Source: an uncultured Porphyromonadaceae bacterium (GTDB lineage Bacteria; Bacteroidota; Bacteroidia; Bacteroidales; Muribaculaceae). From it: DNA of 9,190 nt. Shown piece after piece: positions 1 to 6,790 of this stretch (position 1 is the first letter of the stretch; the number at the start of each line of letters is the position of its first letter). The notes below the pieces were generated by a model, which was not told where the DNA came from, ran no database searches, and worked only from the letters and a program-made list of their open reading frames with translations. The position numbers were made by a program, and so were the translations under genes. Location of the stretch: assembly GCA_900555165.1 (NCBI GenBank), contig USKE01000072.1:1-9190 (forward strand), written 5' to 3'.

Positions 1-232
1 TTACAAGGCTGAATTCGAGAGCTACGAGACGGGCGACACGCTGCGTCTGTTCCTCACGCGGAACGGCTCGAAGATCATTTCCGAATACAACGTCCGGGAA
101 ATGGCGATCCGCACCGTAGGCGGCATAGACATCGATCTCTACCTGCTGCCCGCCGCGGCATTTCTGCTGGCCGCCCTTGTGTCGATATGGCTGCTTTACC
201 GCTGCAAACGTTACATGAATGAATTAGGATAA
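1..232 (+). CDS. 3' end of a membrane protein with one C-terminal transmembrane helix (partial)
   Basis: The reading frame is open from base 2 to a TAA at 230-232, giving the last 76 residues of a protein whose start lies outside the window. I do not recognise the family. The visible part begins with a polar stretch rich in Glu, Arg and Thr. A single hydrophobic helix follows at about residues 47-67 (core LLPAAAFLLAALVSIWLLY), and the protein ends in a short basic tail (RCKRYMNELG). This suggests an N-terminal part outside the membrane and a short cytoplasmic C-terminus, a topology inferred from the positive-inside rule. The next gene starts 23 bases after the stop on the same strand, so the two are probably co-transcribed. 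That the frame is coding is supported by its length without stops, the helix and the tight spacing. The function is unknown. Confidence 0.7.
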   Translation, partial: YKAEFESYETGDTLRLFLTRNGSKIISEYNVREMAIRTVGGIDIDLYLLPAAAFLLAALVSIWLLYRCKRYMNELG

Positions 233-255
233 ACTCGAAAACCAGATATCGATTT

Positions 256-1170
256 ATGAAACCTACACTTTTCGTACTGGCCGCAGGCATGGGCTCGCGC
301 TACGGCGGTCTCAAGCAGCTCGATTCGCTGGGCCCCAACGGCGAGACTATCATGGACTATTCGATATACGATGCCATCCGCGCCGGTTTCGGCAAGGTCG
401 TGTTTGTAATCCGCAAGGATTTCGAGCAGGATTTCCGCGACAAGGTACTCTCGAAATACGAGGGTCATATCCCCGTTGAGGTCGTTTTCCAGGCCACCGA
501 CAAACTCCCCGAAGGTTACACCTGCCCGGCCGACCGCACCAAACCCTGGGGCACAAACCACGCCGTGCTCATGGGCAAGGATGTAATCGCCGAGCCGTTT
601 GCCGTAATCAACGCCGACGACTTCTATGGCCGCGACGCCTTCGAGGTGATAGCCCGCGAGCTTGCGCGTCCGCGTGACCGCAAGGGCGACTACTGCATGG
701 TCGGTTTCCGTGTGGGCAACACCATGACCGAGAACGGTTCTGTGGCACGCGGCGTCTGCTCCACTGATGATGGTCTGCTCTCTTCTGTAGTAGAGCGCAC
801 CGCCATCAGCTACGACGACAACCATGACATCGTCTTCACCGATGAGAACGGCGACGTGCAGAAACTCGACCCGAAGACACCCGTTTCTATGAACCTGTGG
901 GGTTTCACGCCCGACTACTTCGACTACAGCGAGCGTGAGTTCCGCAACTTCCTCGACAAAGATCTCGCCACTCCCAAGGCCGAGTTCTTCATCCCCCTCT
1001 GCGTCGACACTCTCATCAAGTCGGGCGAGGCCACCGTGAAGGTTCTCGACACCGACTCAAAGTGGTTCGGCGTCACCTACGCAGCCGACCGCCCCGGCGT
1101 CGTTGCCAAATTCGCCGAACTTCATGCCGATGGCACATATCCCGCCGCCGGTCTCTTCGCCAGCTTATAA
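256..1170 (+). CDS. Sugar-phosphate nucleotidyltransferase family protein
   Basis: This 304-residue protein belongs to the NTP-transferase superfamily, whose members join a nucleoside triphosphate and a sugar-1-phosphate to make a nucleotide sugar and pyrophosphate in the cytoplasm. The N-terminus carries the signature LAAGMGSRYGGLKQ (residues 8-21), with the Gly-rich nucleotide loop, Arg15 and the conserved Lys20. WGTNHAV (98-104) stands where the base- or sugar-contacting GT-x-x-A segment is expected. NADDFYG (119-125) supplies the acidic metal-binding residues. The C-terminal part includes KAEFFIP and KWFGVTYAADRP, which resemble the product-pocket strands of this fold. The length suits a single-domain enzyme without the left-handed beta-helix of GlmU-type proteins. 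The exact sugar and nucleotide cannot be read from the sequence. Related Bacteroidales proteins are often annotated only as nucleotidyltransferase. The ATG at 256 is the first in frame and puts the signature at the extreme N-terminus. The gene follows the preceding one by 23 bases and ends in a strong terminator. Confidence 0.88.
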   Translation: MKPTLFVLAAGMGSRYGGLKQLDSLGPNGETIMDYSIYDAIRAGFGKVVFVIRKDFEQDFRDKVLSKYEGHIPVEVVFQATDKLPEGYTCPADRTKPWGTNHAVLMGKDVIAEPFAVINADDFYGRDAFEVIARELARPRDRKGDYCMVGFRVGNTMTENGSVARGVCSTDDGLLSSVVERTAISYDDNHDIVFTDENGDVQKLDPKTPVSMNLWGFTPDYFDYSEREFRNFLDKDLATPKAEFFIPLCVDTLIKSGEATVKVLDTDSKWFGVTYAADRPGVVAKFAELHADGTYPAAGLFASL

Positions 1171-1198
1171 TTGCATAGGATAAATAAAGTGATTGGAC

Positions 1199-1237
1199 CA
1201 CCGTGATGCCGGCCTCCCGGCATCACGGTGTGTCTTT
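1199..1237 (+). terminator. Rho-independent terminator after the nucleotidyltransferase gene
   Basis: A perfect 14-bp stem (1199-1212 with 1217-1230, arm CACCGTGATGCCGG) closes a 4-base loop (CCTC) 28 bases after the stop codon. It is followed by the moderately T-rich TGTCTTT. The stem is long and GC-rich, so it is likely to work even though the T-tract is imperfect. Confidence 0.85.
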
Positions 1238-1318
1238 ATCCCCCGCGGCATACATTATGATGAAGGAAAACAGATGCAGTTCTCAGAAAATCATTACCTT
1301 TGCCCTTGTGACACACAA

Positions 1319-1502
1319 TGAAGTCATTTAAACTTTTTCTTCGAAAAGAATTTGAGGCTGTTTGTGAGATGATTTTAACCGAATTTGAGGGAACGATGCG
1401 GACATCGTGACCGAAAATGAGGTTCAAATCAGCCAAAAAGAGGCCAAATTCTTGAAGAAGAGTTGTTTTGAAGTCAGATAAGAAAAAGTTTAAATGACTT
1501 CA
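1319..1502. repeat. MITE-like palindromic element with 23-bp terminal inverted repeats
   Basis: The outer arms, 1319-1341 and 1480-1502, are perfect reverse complements over 23 bases (left arm begins TGAAGTCATTTAAAC). Nested inside are further inverted segments: AAGAATTTG at 1346-1354 against CAAATTCTT at 1445-1453, GATTTTAACC at 1371-1380 against GGTTCAAATC at 1421-1430, and a small hairpin ACGATG-CGGA-CATCGT at 1393-1408. The whole 184-base element can fold as a long imperfect hairpin. It has no open reading frame long enough for a transposase. Size and symmetry fit a non-autonomous miniature inverted-repeat element, but I see no clear target-site duplication (the flanks read CACACAA and ATTACTG). 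Alternatives are an intergenic structured repeat or an RNA gene. It lies 60 bases upstream of the start of the AraC-type regulator. Confidence 0.6.
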
Positions 1503-1562
1503 ATTACTGTTTCTGAACAGAACAGTGTCTTGCCGATTATTTGACCAGGTTTGCTTTCATCA

Positions 1563-2597
1563 ATGGAACAGCCCCATTACATATTCTTTATCTACGGACT
1601 GTGTTTCATGTTTTACGGCATGATGACATGGATATTCTGGCAGAAACGTTCTGAGCGTCTTTCGCGGTTCGTGATGGCTCTCATGGCGGTAATCGCCATT
1701 CAATGCCTGAAGGATGTCTTTTTCCTGAACGAGTATCTGTATGACAATCCGCGCATCTGGGCCATAATGACGGCGGTCGACATGGTGGCGGTGCCGCTCT
1801 ACGCCTTTATCTTGATGGAACTGTGTCGCCCGGGCATGGTGACGACGCGCATGATTGTGGCGCAGATGGCGCCGGTAGTGGTGTTGCCGGTTCTCTTTAT
1901 AGTGACGGGGCGCGGCATTTTCTATCTGCTTGAAACCGCGTATGCCGCCCTGTATGGCGCCGGTTACGCTGTCTGGACGATTTTCGCCATACGGCGCTAC
2001 GACGTATGGCTGCACCAGCAGTTCTCGTACGAAGAGAACATAAACCTCAACTGGCTGAAGATCATTCTGGTCTTTTTCTTCATGATTCTTACGCTGTGGA
2101 TACTTGATTGTCTTTACATCAACATCGACATCGAAAGCTGTTATATGCTCGGGTCGCTGGTGATGTGGATGTTCCTGGCGTATTTCATATACCGGCACGA
2201 GACAGTGATCGGCGAGCTGAAGGCTGTTCCCGCAATGCAGGAGCTGCCAGATGAGGAGTCGGCTCTGGCCGTCAGGGTCAGGGAGTTGTTCGAGGTCGAC
2301 AGGGTGTTCCTGAACCCTAACCTGAAACTTGCCGACATCGTGGCCATGACCGGGTCAAACCGCACCTACATAAGCAGGTTCTTCAACAGCGAGCGCAAGA
2401 CCACGTTTTTTGATTTCGTCAATGGCTACCGCGTGCGGTATGCCATGGAACTGCTGGCCGGGTCGTCAGACAAGATCGACTGCATTGCCGACAGGTCGGG
2501 GTTCAACTCGCGCCAGTCGTTCCACCGCGTGTTTTCAAAGATTGCGGGCATGTCGCCCGAGCGTTTCAGGGCTCAGATGCAAACACCTGGCGAGTAA
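1563..2597 (+). CDS. Membrane-anchored AraC-family transcriptional regulator
   Basis: The 344-residue protein joins an N-terminal membrane domain to a C-terminal AraC-type DNA-binding domain. Seven hydrophobic helices are visible at about residues 6-26, 36-56, 65-87, 97-116, 119-143, 162-185 and 192-211. The DNA-binding part covers about 232-340 with two helix-turn-helix units. The first is around 255-277 (LADIVAMTGSNRTYISRFFN). The second is around 305-329 (IADRSGFNSRQSFHRVFSKI), followed by the family-typical G-MSPERFR. AraC proteins bind DNA as activators or repressors. Here the usual cupin-like ligand domain is replaced by a membrane domain, so the signal is presumably sensed in or at the inner membrane (inference). 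I prefer the ATG at 1563 over an in-frame TTG at 1551, because the ATG starts just before the first helix and needs no rare start codon. The lipoprotein/WG gene pair starts 152 bases downstream on the same strand and is a candidate target. Confidence 0.88.
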   Translation: MEQPHYIFFIYGLCFMFYGMMTWIFWQKRSERLSRFVMALMAVIAIQCLKDVFFLNEYLYDNPRIWAIMTAVDMVAVPLYAFILMELCRPGMVTTRMIVAQMAPVVVLPVLFIVTGRGIFYLLETAYAALYGAGYAVWTIFAIRRYDVWLHQQFSYEENINLNWLKIILVFFFMILTLWILDCLYINIDIESCYMLGSLVMWMFLAYFIYRHETVIGELKAVPAMQELPDEESALAVRVRELFEVDRVFLNPNLKLADIVAMTGSNRTYISRFFNSERKTTFFDFVNGYRVRYAMELLAGSSDKIDCIADRSGFNSRQSFHRVFSKIAGMSPERFRAQMQTPGE

Positions 2598-2749
2598 GGC
2601 TTTGTACCTGTCGTTACCATATTTTTACGATATGTTACGTCTGAATTTACATGATGTGACCTGATTTATCCTCTATGGGACTGACCGGGGCGGCCGGTGT
2701 CACTAACTTTGGCACGTGACAACCATATTTATTTAACCCTGTTTATCCC

Positions 2750-3175
2750 ATGAAAAAACTCATGAAACTCATGGCCGTCATTGCCATGATGAGTCCGGTG
2801 CTGACCGGATGTTCCGACAACAAGACCGACAACAAGGCCACCGACGACGGCGCGGCACAGACCGAACAGACCGCTGAGGCAGAACCTGTATCAGACACAT
2901 TCGACATCGAAGGTCTGCAGAAACTCACGAAACAGGACGAACTCGGCACCAAGGAAATCGACTTCATTCTTGACCAGGCCGAAATTCTCATGCGCAAAGC
3001 CGAGGGCATGAACCGCGATGAGTACAACGCTTTTCTCAAGAAACTCAGCAAGGAAGACGGAGATGCTGTCTTTATAATCGCCCTGGGGCTTGCCGGTGCA
3101 GAGAAAAGCGACAAGCTCACCGACAAGCAGAAGAAACGTCTGGAGCGTATCGCCTCACAAATGCCTCAGAAGTAA
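2750..3175 (+). CDS. Small lipoprotein of unknown function, coupled to the WG-repeat gene
   Basis: The 141-residue product starts with a lipoprotein signal peptide: basic n-region MKKLMK, a hydrophobic core, and the lipobox LTGC with Cys21 as the predicted lipidated residue. A polar, disordered-looking linker rich in Asp, Asn, Thr, Glu and Ala follows (about 22-55). The C-terminal 85 residues are strongly charged and probably helical, running from FDIEGLQKLTKQ to a Lys/Arg-rich end (KQKKRLERIASQMPQK). No enzyme motif is visible and I do not recognise the family. The stop codon overlaps the start of the next gene by one base (TAATG at 3173-3177), so the two proteins are probably made together and may act together in the envelope. 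The lipid-anchored state is well supported. Whether it faces the periplasm or the cell surface cannot be decided here. Confidence 0.85.
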   Translation: MKKLMKLMAVIAMMSPVLTGCSDNKTDNKATDDGAAQTEQTAEAEPVSDTFDIEGLQKLTKQDELGTKEIDFILDQAEILMRKAEGMNRDEYNAFLKKLSKEDGDAVFIIALGLAGAEKSDKLTDKQKKRLERIASQMPQK

Positions 3176-5685
3176 TGAGAAAGCCGTTAATGCGTCTGTC
3201 GGCAGTCCTGATGCTGGGGCTGTCGGCGGTAGCTGTGCCCCCTTCGGGCGAGGCACAGTTCCTTAAAAAACTGTCACAAGGACTTGATAAGGTCAACAAG
3301 ACTCTTGAAAAGGTAGAGGAGGCTGTCAAGCCCGATGAGAAGAAGAGCGATAAGGCATCGGGGCAGAAATCCTCTCCGGCTAAGGCGCAGACTCAGTCAT
3401 CGCAAAAGCGTTCGGCCGCAGCGAGCTATCCCGTCGTTGAGACAAAATACAACCATCCGTTCGTAACGGCGCAGACGCGCTACATGCAGGTGGATAATCT
3501 GTATGACGATACGGTGTCAGATATCTACGAGGGCGTGTTTACAGTAAAGCAGAACTTTCTGTTCTCGTTCTGGACTCTCGACGGTGAGTGTCTCTTCGGC
3601 CCTGAGTGGAAACTCCAGTCGACAGTCGATTTCCCGCGTTTTGACTCGGGTGTTGCCGTGGCCATCCACAATACAAAAAAGGTCGGCGGCAAGGATGTGT
3701 TTTCGCTTCTGTATCTCGACGGCAGTGTGAAACAGCTCGATCCGAACTGGACGTATGTCTCGCAGTTCCACGACGGAATCGCGCTTGTGGAGCAGACAAT
3801 AAACTACAAGAAATCATATTTCTTCATCAACCCCAGGGGCGAGAAGATTTTTCCCTCGCTTGTGATGACATCAAAGGCCACGGTGAATCCTATAAGGCCG
3901 CTATGCGACGGTCTGCGTGCCGTATACATGAAAAACGGCACTTCAAATAACTGGGGCTTTATCGACGCGAAAGGGAAAATCGTGATTCCGGCCAATTACA
4001 ATCGCGCCGGCGATTTTCACGGAGGCTACTGCTGGGTTGAGGAAAAAGTCGGTTCACGTGACTGGATTCTGATCGATACCAAAGGTAGAGAGGTCTACCG
4101 CACTACCGAGACCTCTCCCGGCCAGGTGGGCGACAACATCTTCTATCTTGAAAAAGACGGCAAGACTGTATATTTCGATGTCTCGGGCCGGGAACTGTCG
4201 CGCCAGGACAACGGCAATACATTCTTCGGCGGCCACGCCTTTATCGGGCACAACCACACAGTGTCGATGGTCGACATGGCATTCAATGTGTTGCGCACAT
4301 ATTCCCACAAGGTGCTCAATGGCGTCACCACGTCGCAGCACGGCCCGTGGTTCGGCCCATACGGACTGGGCTCGGACCATCAGCGCTACGGCTCGATAGT
4401 GCTTGATTCCGATGGGCGTATCGTGCTTGCCGACTGGGCGACCAAATACGGCAAGGAAAGTATGGGGAATTTTGGAATCTTCCAGAAATCCGGATTCGCA
4501 AAGCTTGACGTGAAAATCGACTATAAGGAATACAAGGGCCTCATGGACGCCACTGGCCGTGTGGAGTGGCTTTTCGGCACCGGTTCGACACCGAGTCTCG
4601 AGAATCTTCCGGGTGAACCGGAACCGATTGAACCGCCGATTGGCGGAACACCACCCCCGGGTCCGATTCCCGTTGACCCGCGCAAGCCGCCAGTGGGCCC
4701 GAAGACCTGGACCGCCCACACTTTCAGTGTCACAGTCGCAAAAGAGGGTGAGGGTACGGTCAGCGTGTCGCAGTCGTCGGGCATAAAATATGGCGATCCT
4801 GTCACTTTCTCCGCTACTCCGGCCGAGCACTGGGCTATTGCCGACATCGAAACCTCTCCGGCGGGGCTCAACACCATGCCGGGCCAGCCCATTCCAGTGA
4901 CTTCCGACATCCGCATCAAGGTCAGGTTCGTTAAGGAAGAGGAGATCGATCCGGTGCAGACCGGCGTATATCAGGGTATCCTGCAGATCCGGCCCAGCAA
5001 GCCGGGCGGATTGAGCGATGATATTCCGGTTTATGCCGAGCTGAGCCGTGAGGAAGAGATTGAGTCGCCCTACGGGCAGAAGACGTCGGGATTTCTCGTG
5101 CTGATGTTCGATCCGAAGAAACGGTATGTCGGCTCCGATTTCGAGACATACATCTTCTGTGCTCCGCTGAAGGTCGCAGGAACCCAGACCGACGCCGATG
5201 GTCGTAACTGGCTTGTGGTCGAGGGAGGAAACGTGACCTTCGGCAACCTGAAGGTCAATCCGTCAGACCCGCTCATGGCGCTGTATATCAATATGGCTAT
5301 GGCTTTCGACGGTCATTCGTCGCCCGACTGCATTCCGCGCCGTTACCGTATCGAGATGCTTGACCGCGACGATGACAAGGATGAATTCACGTTCGGCGAG
5401 ATGCAGACCTATTCCACGAAATCCGGAAAGTGGGTCGACTCCCGGAGCAAAGAGATCAGAAAAGAAACCAAAGGCCTGATTGTAACCAAGGTCGACAAAG
5501 GTCTGCCGACAGATTTAGTGAAGGACGTGCGCATGAAACCCGCACGGAAACGCACCGACGTCGACTGGTATCCGCCTATTGTGTGGTATGACGGCAACGA
5601 GTCATCGCTCCGCCACGCCGTAGAGCAGATGGGCAACGCCTACCGTTCCTTCAAATCAGACTACGACACCCTCTTCGACAAGTAG
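3175..5685 (+). CDS. Exported WG-repeat protein with proline linker and InlB-like B-repeat
   Basis: The 836-residue protein has several parts. A signal peptide spans about 1-27, with likely cleavage at GEA-Q. A Lys/Glu-rich amphipathic helix or coiled coil follows at about 29-58 (QFLKKLSQGLDKVNKTLEK). From about 90 to 460 there is a beta-rich region of degenerate WG-type repeats. The clearest is NWGFIDAKGKIVIP at 259-272, with the next unit at WILIDTKGREVY, and weaker ones such as the LDGECLF and LYLDGSVKQ segments before it. A Pro/Gly-rich linker covers about 468-511. At about 516-587 is a segment (FSVTVAKEGEGTVSVS through KVRFVKE) that resembles divergent InlB B-repeat or bacterial-repeat domains. 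The last 245 residues form a mixed, highly charged region that I cannot assign. No catalytic motif is visible. WG repeats are generally thought to form beta-propeller-like or binding structures, so a binding or structural role outside the inner membrane is the best guess. Translation is coupled to the preceding lipoprotein gene. Confidence 0.88.
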   Translation: MRKPLMRLSAVLMLGLSAVAVPPSGEAQFLKKLSQGLDKVNKTLEKVEEAVKPDEKKSDKASGQKSSPAKAQTQSSQKRSAAASYPVVETKYNHPFVTAQTRYMQVDNLYDDTVSDIYEGVFTVKQNFLFSFWTLDGECLFGPEWKLQSTVDFPRFDSGVAVAIHNTKKVGGKDVFSLLYLDGSVKQLDPNWTYVSQFHDGIALVEQTINYKKSYFFINPRGEKIFPSLVMTSKATVNPIRPLCDGLRAVYMKNGTSNNWGFIDAKGKIVIPANYNRAGDFHGGYCWVEEKVGSRDWILIDTKGREVYRTTETSPGQVGDNIFYLEKDGKTVYFDVSGRELSRQDNGNTFFGGHAFIGHNHTVSMVDMAFNVLRTYSHKVLNGVTTSQHGPWFGPYGLGSDHQRYGSIVLDSDGRIVLADWATKYGKESMGNFGIFQKSGFAKLDVKIDYKEYKGLMDATGRVEWLFGTGSTPSLENLPGEPEPIEPPIGGTPPPGPIPVDPRKPPVGPKTWTAHTFSVTVAKEGEGTVSVSQSSGIKYGDPVTFSATPAEHWAIADIETSPAGLNTMPGQPIPVTSDIRIKVRFVKEEEIDPVQTGVYQGILQIRPSKPGGLSDDIPVYAELSREEEIESPYGQKTSGFLVLMFDPKKRYVGSDFETYIFCAPLKVAGTQTDADGRNWLVVEGGNVTFGNLKVNPSDPLMALYINMAMAFDGHSSPDCIPRRYRIEMLDRDDDKDEFTFGEMQTYSTKSGKWVDSRSKEIRKETKGLIVTKVDKGLPTDLVKDVRMKPARKRTDVDWYPPIVWYDGNESSLRHAVEQMGNAYRSFKSDYDTLFDK

Positions 5686-5706
5686 CATTGTTTCAGTCTG
5701 CGCCTG

Positions 5707-6546
5707 TCATTGCCGGTGGACGGAGCGGGCGGCGGCCGCACGGTTGAAGGCGCTGATGGTTTCGCGGAGGTCGGTCGGGAGGCGGCTGATAGCCTCGTCG
5801 AGAATTTCGCGGGGGATTTCGCCGTAGTAAGCTGCGGCGATGCCCCCGGTGATGGCGCCCTGGGTGTCGGCATCGCCACCGTAGGCCACGGCCATACGGA
5901 TTGCCGATTCATAGTCGGTACTTTCGAGAAAGGCGATTATTGATTCCGGTACAGACCCTTGGCAGCTGACGTCGAAACTGTAGCCCGACTGTATGTCGGT
6001 GTACTTGCGGCTCAGGTCGTAGCCGAACCGGGTCTCGATCATCGTCCGGATCTCATCTTTTGATCGACCGCAGAGCGCGTAATAGATTGCGGCGGCGGTG
6101 GCCTGGGCCCCCTTTATCCCCTCGGGATGGCTGTGGGTCACTGCCGCCGATTCGCGTGCCAGCTGCATCACCTCGTCAAACGATGTGCCGTAGGCGCCGA
6201 CGGCGCTGACGCGCATGGCCGAGCCGTTGCCCCAGCTGTTGTAGGGCTCCGGGGAGTCAGAGAGCATCCACTGGCGGAAGTGATAGCCGTAGCTTTCACG
6301 GGGGTATTTGCGGCACCAGTGCCGCAGGCTCTCTGCAAAGGGGATCCGGCGGGTCAGGGCGTCGGCCACCGCTACTGAGCATACAGTGTCGTCGGTAAAT
6401 TTGCTTCTGCGTGTAAAAAGGTCGAAATCAAGCCATTTTACCGGAACAAATTCATAGCATGAGCCTATGATGTCGCCGCATACCGCGCCGAGCAATACAA
6501 GGCAGCGTGCATCGGCTGCCGTGGACTGAATAGTGTCTGTTTTCAT
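5707..6546 (-). CDS. ADP-ribosylglycohydrolase family protein
   Basis: This 279-residue enzyme belongs to the ADP-ribosylglycohydrolase (DraG/ARH) family, which removes ADP-ribose from modified proteins or related conjugates using two magnesium ions. The family motifs are all present in order: GAVCGDIIGS at 20-29, the metal-binding TDDT at 51-54, GNGSAMR at 106-112, THSHPEGIKGAQA at 137-149, and GGDADTQG at 223-230 with the second set of metal ligands. The length is normal for a one-domain member. The frame stays open upstream to 6666, but I chose the ATG at 6546. The extra 40 residues would be AT-rich, family-atypical sequence, and the predicted promoter lies inside that stretch. No signal peptide is seen, so it should act in the cytoplasm. 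No ADP-ribosyltransferase or nitrogenase gene is in the window, so the substrate is unknown. The gene converges on the WG-repeat gene with 21 bases between stop codons. Confidence 0.9.
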   Translation of the reverse strand: MKTDTIQSTAADARCLVLLGAVCGDIIGSCYEFVPVKWLDFDLFTRRSKFTDDTVCSVAVADALTRRIPFAESLRHWCRKYPRESYGYHFRQWMLSDSPEPYNSWGNGSAMRVSAVGAYGTSFDEVMQLARESAAVTHSHPEGIKGAQATAAAIYYALCGRSKDEIRTMIETRFGYDLSRKYTDIQSGYSFDVSCQGSVPESIIAFLESTDYESAIRMAVAYGGDADTQGAITGGIAAAYYGEIPREILDEAISRLPTDLRETISAFNRAAAARSVHRQ

Positions 6547-6577
6547 TATTATTTCTTTTCTAATGTATATGTTTCTG

Positions 6578-6610
6578 CAAAGATAATACCACGAGCATAA
6601 AAATGGTAAA
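6578..6610 (-). promoter_or_regulatory. Bacteroidetes-type promoter for the ADP-ribosylglycohydrolase gene
   Basis: On the minus strand TATCTTTG (6585-6578) matches the Bacteroidetes -7 consensus TAnnTTTG exactly. TTTA at 6610-6607 lies 21 bases upstream and matches three of four bases of the -33 TTTG. The predicted transcript would start near 6571, giving a leader of about 25 bases before the ATG at 6546. This arrangement also argues against the longer in-frame start. Confidence 0.5.
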
Positions 6611-6731
6611 TCGATTTCATGCCACAAAAAAATAGTAAAAATCAGGAAGAAAATCTTATGCGACAAGCTTTTCCTCCTGTTTTTTTCCCTGTTTGTTTCA
6701 GTTTTTACGGCATGAACCTTGCATAAGAACT

Positions 6732-6763
6732 AAAAAAGGTTCAGCTCGCCGGTGAGCTGAACC
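6732..6763 (-). terminator. Rho-independent terminator of dnaK
   Basis: On the minus strand, a perfect 10-bp stem (GGTTCAGCTC with GAGCTGAACC, 6763-6754 and 6747-6738) with a 6-base loop is followed immediately by six T residues (6737-6732). It starts 27 bases after the dnaK stop. The plus-strand side carries CTTTT, so some bidirectional activity is possible, although no plus-strand gene reads into it. Confidence 0.9.
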
Positions 6764-6790
6764 CTTTTAGGTTATCGAATTTTTAGTCGT

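Noticed and set aside
1199..1230. Inverted repeat as part of the mobile-looking element downstream
   Set aside because: It is unrelated in sequence to the 1319-1502 arms and sits right after a stop codon with a T-rich tail, so a terminator explains it fully.
1257..1331. 24-codon plus-strand frame (MMKENRCSSQ...) ending inside the left inverted repeat
   Set aside because: It is very short, resembles no known peptide, has no promoter or ribosome-site support, and its stop codon comes from the repeat arm.
1551..1562. TTG start four codons upstream of the ATG of the AraC-type regulator
   Set aside because: The ATG at 1563 directly precedes the first transmembrane helix, and the four extra residues add no recognisable feature.
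1560..2198. 212-codon open frame on the minus strand opposite the AraC-type regulator
   Set aside because: The translation is a His/Arg-rich chain that mirrors the hydrophobic codons of the sense strand, and no family features are seen.
2708..2735. TTTG plus TATTTATTT as a promoter for the lipoprotein operon
   Set aside because: The -7 match to TAnnTTTG is poor, and the start site would leave only about 10 bases before the ATG at 2750.
4054..4830. 258-codon open frame on the minus strand within the WG-repeat gene
   Set aside because: It lies wholly antisense to a well-supported gene and its translation shows no domain. It is a by-product of codon usage in the real frame.
6547..6666. Forty-residue N-terminal extension of the ADP-ribosylglycohydrolase
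   Set aside because: The stretch is AT-rich and unlike the family N-terminus. It contains the predicted TAnnTTTG promoter, and the ATG at 6546 gives a normal family length.
6713..6743. 8-bp inverted repeat TGAACCTT/AAGGTTCA that competes with the dnaK terminator stem, as in an attenuator
   Set aside because: The antiterminator order would only work for a plus-strand transcript, and no plus-strand gene reads through here. For dnaK the terminator forms first.
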